Shown one piece after another: positions 63,379-64,000 of a stretch of 64,000 nucleotides of DNA (the first letter of the stretch is position 1; each line of letters begins with the position of its first letter). A model generated the notes under the pieces. It made no database searches and was not told where the DNA came from. It saw only the letters and a program-made list of their open reading frames with translations. Source of the stretch: Actinoplanes oblitus (lineage in GTDB: Bacteria > Actinomycetota > Actinomycetes > Mycobacteriales > Micromonosporaceae); the NCBI RefSeq assembly GCF_030252345.1, contig NZ_CP126980.1, forward strand, positions 5,409,501-5,473,500, given 5' to 3'. The position numbers and the translations under genes were made by a program.

Positions 63379-64000
63379 CACCCACGCCCCGGACGGTCGT
63401 CGAGGCGTTCCTGCCCTTCGACGGGGTGACTCCGCTGGATCTGCTCTACGACACGGCCAATGCCGCCGGCCTCGACGACCAGCCGGTCCGGCTGAGCATC
63501 CGCCGGATGCTCGCCGCCGGCGAGGTCACCCAGAGCGGGCGCGGGCGGCGCGGCACCCTCGCGCTCACCGACGCCGGCCGGGTACGCCTCGGCCGGGACC
63601 GGCTGGCGCTGCGCCTGGCACTCGGCCAGGACCACGGGCAGGCGCCGTGGGACGGCCGGTGGCACCTGCTCGCGGTCAGCGTGCCGGAGACCGACCGCAC
63701 GGTCCGCGACGCGCTCCGCCGCGACCTCACCGAGGCGGGCGCCGCACCGGTCTCCACCGGCCTCTACGTCAGCCCGCACGACCTGGGCGCGATGCTCGGC
63801 GACGCCAACGCCGAGCACCTGGTCCGCGCCGCCGCGACCGCACTCGACGTCCGCGGGACCACCGAGCCCGCCGCCATCGCCGAGCAGCTCTGGCCGGCGT
63901 CACCGATCATCGCCGGGTACGCCGTGGTGGAGCACACCGTGGCGCGGGTGCGCGCCACCACCGACGCCGGCGTCCATGCCGTCCTGGCGCACCAGCTGAG
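63375..64000 (+). CDS. PaaX-like transcriptional regulator (partial, runs off the right edge)
   Basis: The visible 208 codons begin VTPTPRTVVEAFLPFDGVTPL. An N-terminal winged helix follows (LLYDTANAAGLDDQPVRLSIRRMLAAGEV, RRGTLALTDAGR), then the PaaX central domain (WDGRWHLLAVSVPETDRTVRDALRRDL, GLYVSPHDLG). PaaX proteins repress phenylacetate catabolism; this branch is common in actinobacteria with other targets. The start is a GTG overlapping the GNAT stop. The 3' end is missing, so the C-terminal region cannot be judged. It may control the GNAT gene or genes beyond the edge. Confidence 0.9.
   Translation, partial: MTPTPRTVVEAFLPFDGVTPLDLLYDTANAAGLDDQPVRLSIRRMLAAGEVTQSGRGRRGTLALTDAGRVRLGRDRLALRLALGQDHGQAPWDGRWHLLAVSVPETDRTVRDALRRDLTEAGAAPVSTGLYVSPHDLGAMLGDANAEHLVRAAATALDVRGTTEPAAIAEQLWPASPIIAGYAVVEHTVARVRATTDAGVHAVLAHQL

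Overview
The window is about 73% GC by eye, with almost every gene in long, start/stop-overlapping runs and frequent GTG starts. Gene content points to a Micromonosporaceae-type actinobacterium, perhaps Actinoplanes. The clues are mycobacteria-like dormancy genes, a DevS/DosT-type sensor, WS/DGAT, a mycothiol-type PIG-L amidase, a CebR operator and a PaaX-like regulator. The genus is inference. I saw no rRNA, tRNA, CRISPR array, insertion sequence or phage gene.

Region 1 (1-42 kb) reads as a hypoxia/dormancy island comparable to the mycobacterial DosR regulon. A long minus-strand operon starting at 10811 encodes a SHOCT membrane protein, a P-type ATPase and a phosphoglycerate mutase. It continues with a complete group 3b-type NAD(P)-linked [NiFe]-hydrogenase (HydB, a cyclic-nucleotide-binding protein, HydG, HydD, HydA), a maturation protease, HypF and HypC, and runs off the left edge. 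To its right lie five universal stress proteins, a DevS-like GAF-GAF histidine kinase, pyruvate phosphate dikinase, a CBS-BON protein and a GNAT/CoA-ligase fusion. GAPDH, a PPOX-fold protein and a lipid set (PlsB, SerB-PlsC fusion, WS/DGAT, patatin) follow, then an alcohol dehydrogenase. Six intergenic or gene-border sites share a palindrome of the form AGGG(A/C)C-N4-G(G/T)CCC, the shape of a DevR/DosR box. They sit upstream of exactly these genes. No DevR response regulator is in the window.

Region 2 (18-27.6 kb, embedded in region 1) is a signalling block. It has a flavin reductase, a SnoaL-like protein, an ECF sigma factor with a zinc-finger anti-sigma, a 1442-residue multi-PAS/GAF PP2C phosphatase with a C-terminal anti-sigma kinase domain, a degenerate-GGDEF/EAL phosphodiesterase and a phosphotransferase.

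Region 3 (42-50 kb) is accessory. A TetR/FAD-monooxygenase operon has three operator copies. A secreted GH5 cellulase with CBM2 sits behind a perfect CebR box. Next come a cysteine-rich zinc-binding protein of unknown role, a VOC protein, an ABM-domain protein and a second TetR with two operator-like palindromes.

Region 4 (50-56.7 kb) is a complete type I Wadjet (JetABCD/MksBEFG) anti-plasmid SMC system on the minus strand, in the order jetA-jetB-jetC-jetD.

Region 5 (57-64 kb) has a Tat-exported serine hydrolase, a PIG-L deacetylase, a PAS histidine kinase with an unusually AT-rich promoter, an alpha/beta hydrolase, a GNAT acetyltransferase and a PaaX-like regulator cut by the right edge.

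The most coherent inference is that low oxygen activates the DevS-type kinase and an off-window DevR. This would turn on hydrogen cycling, altered glycolytic and C3 flux, stress proteins and triacylglycerol storage together.
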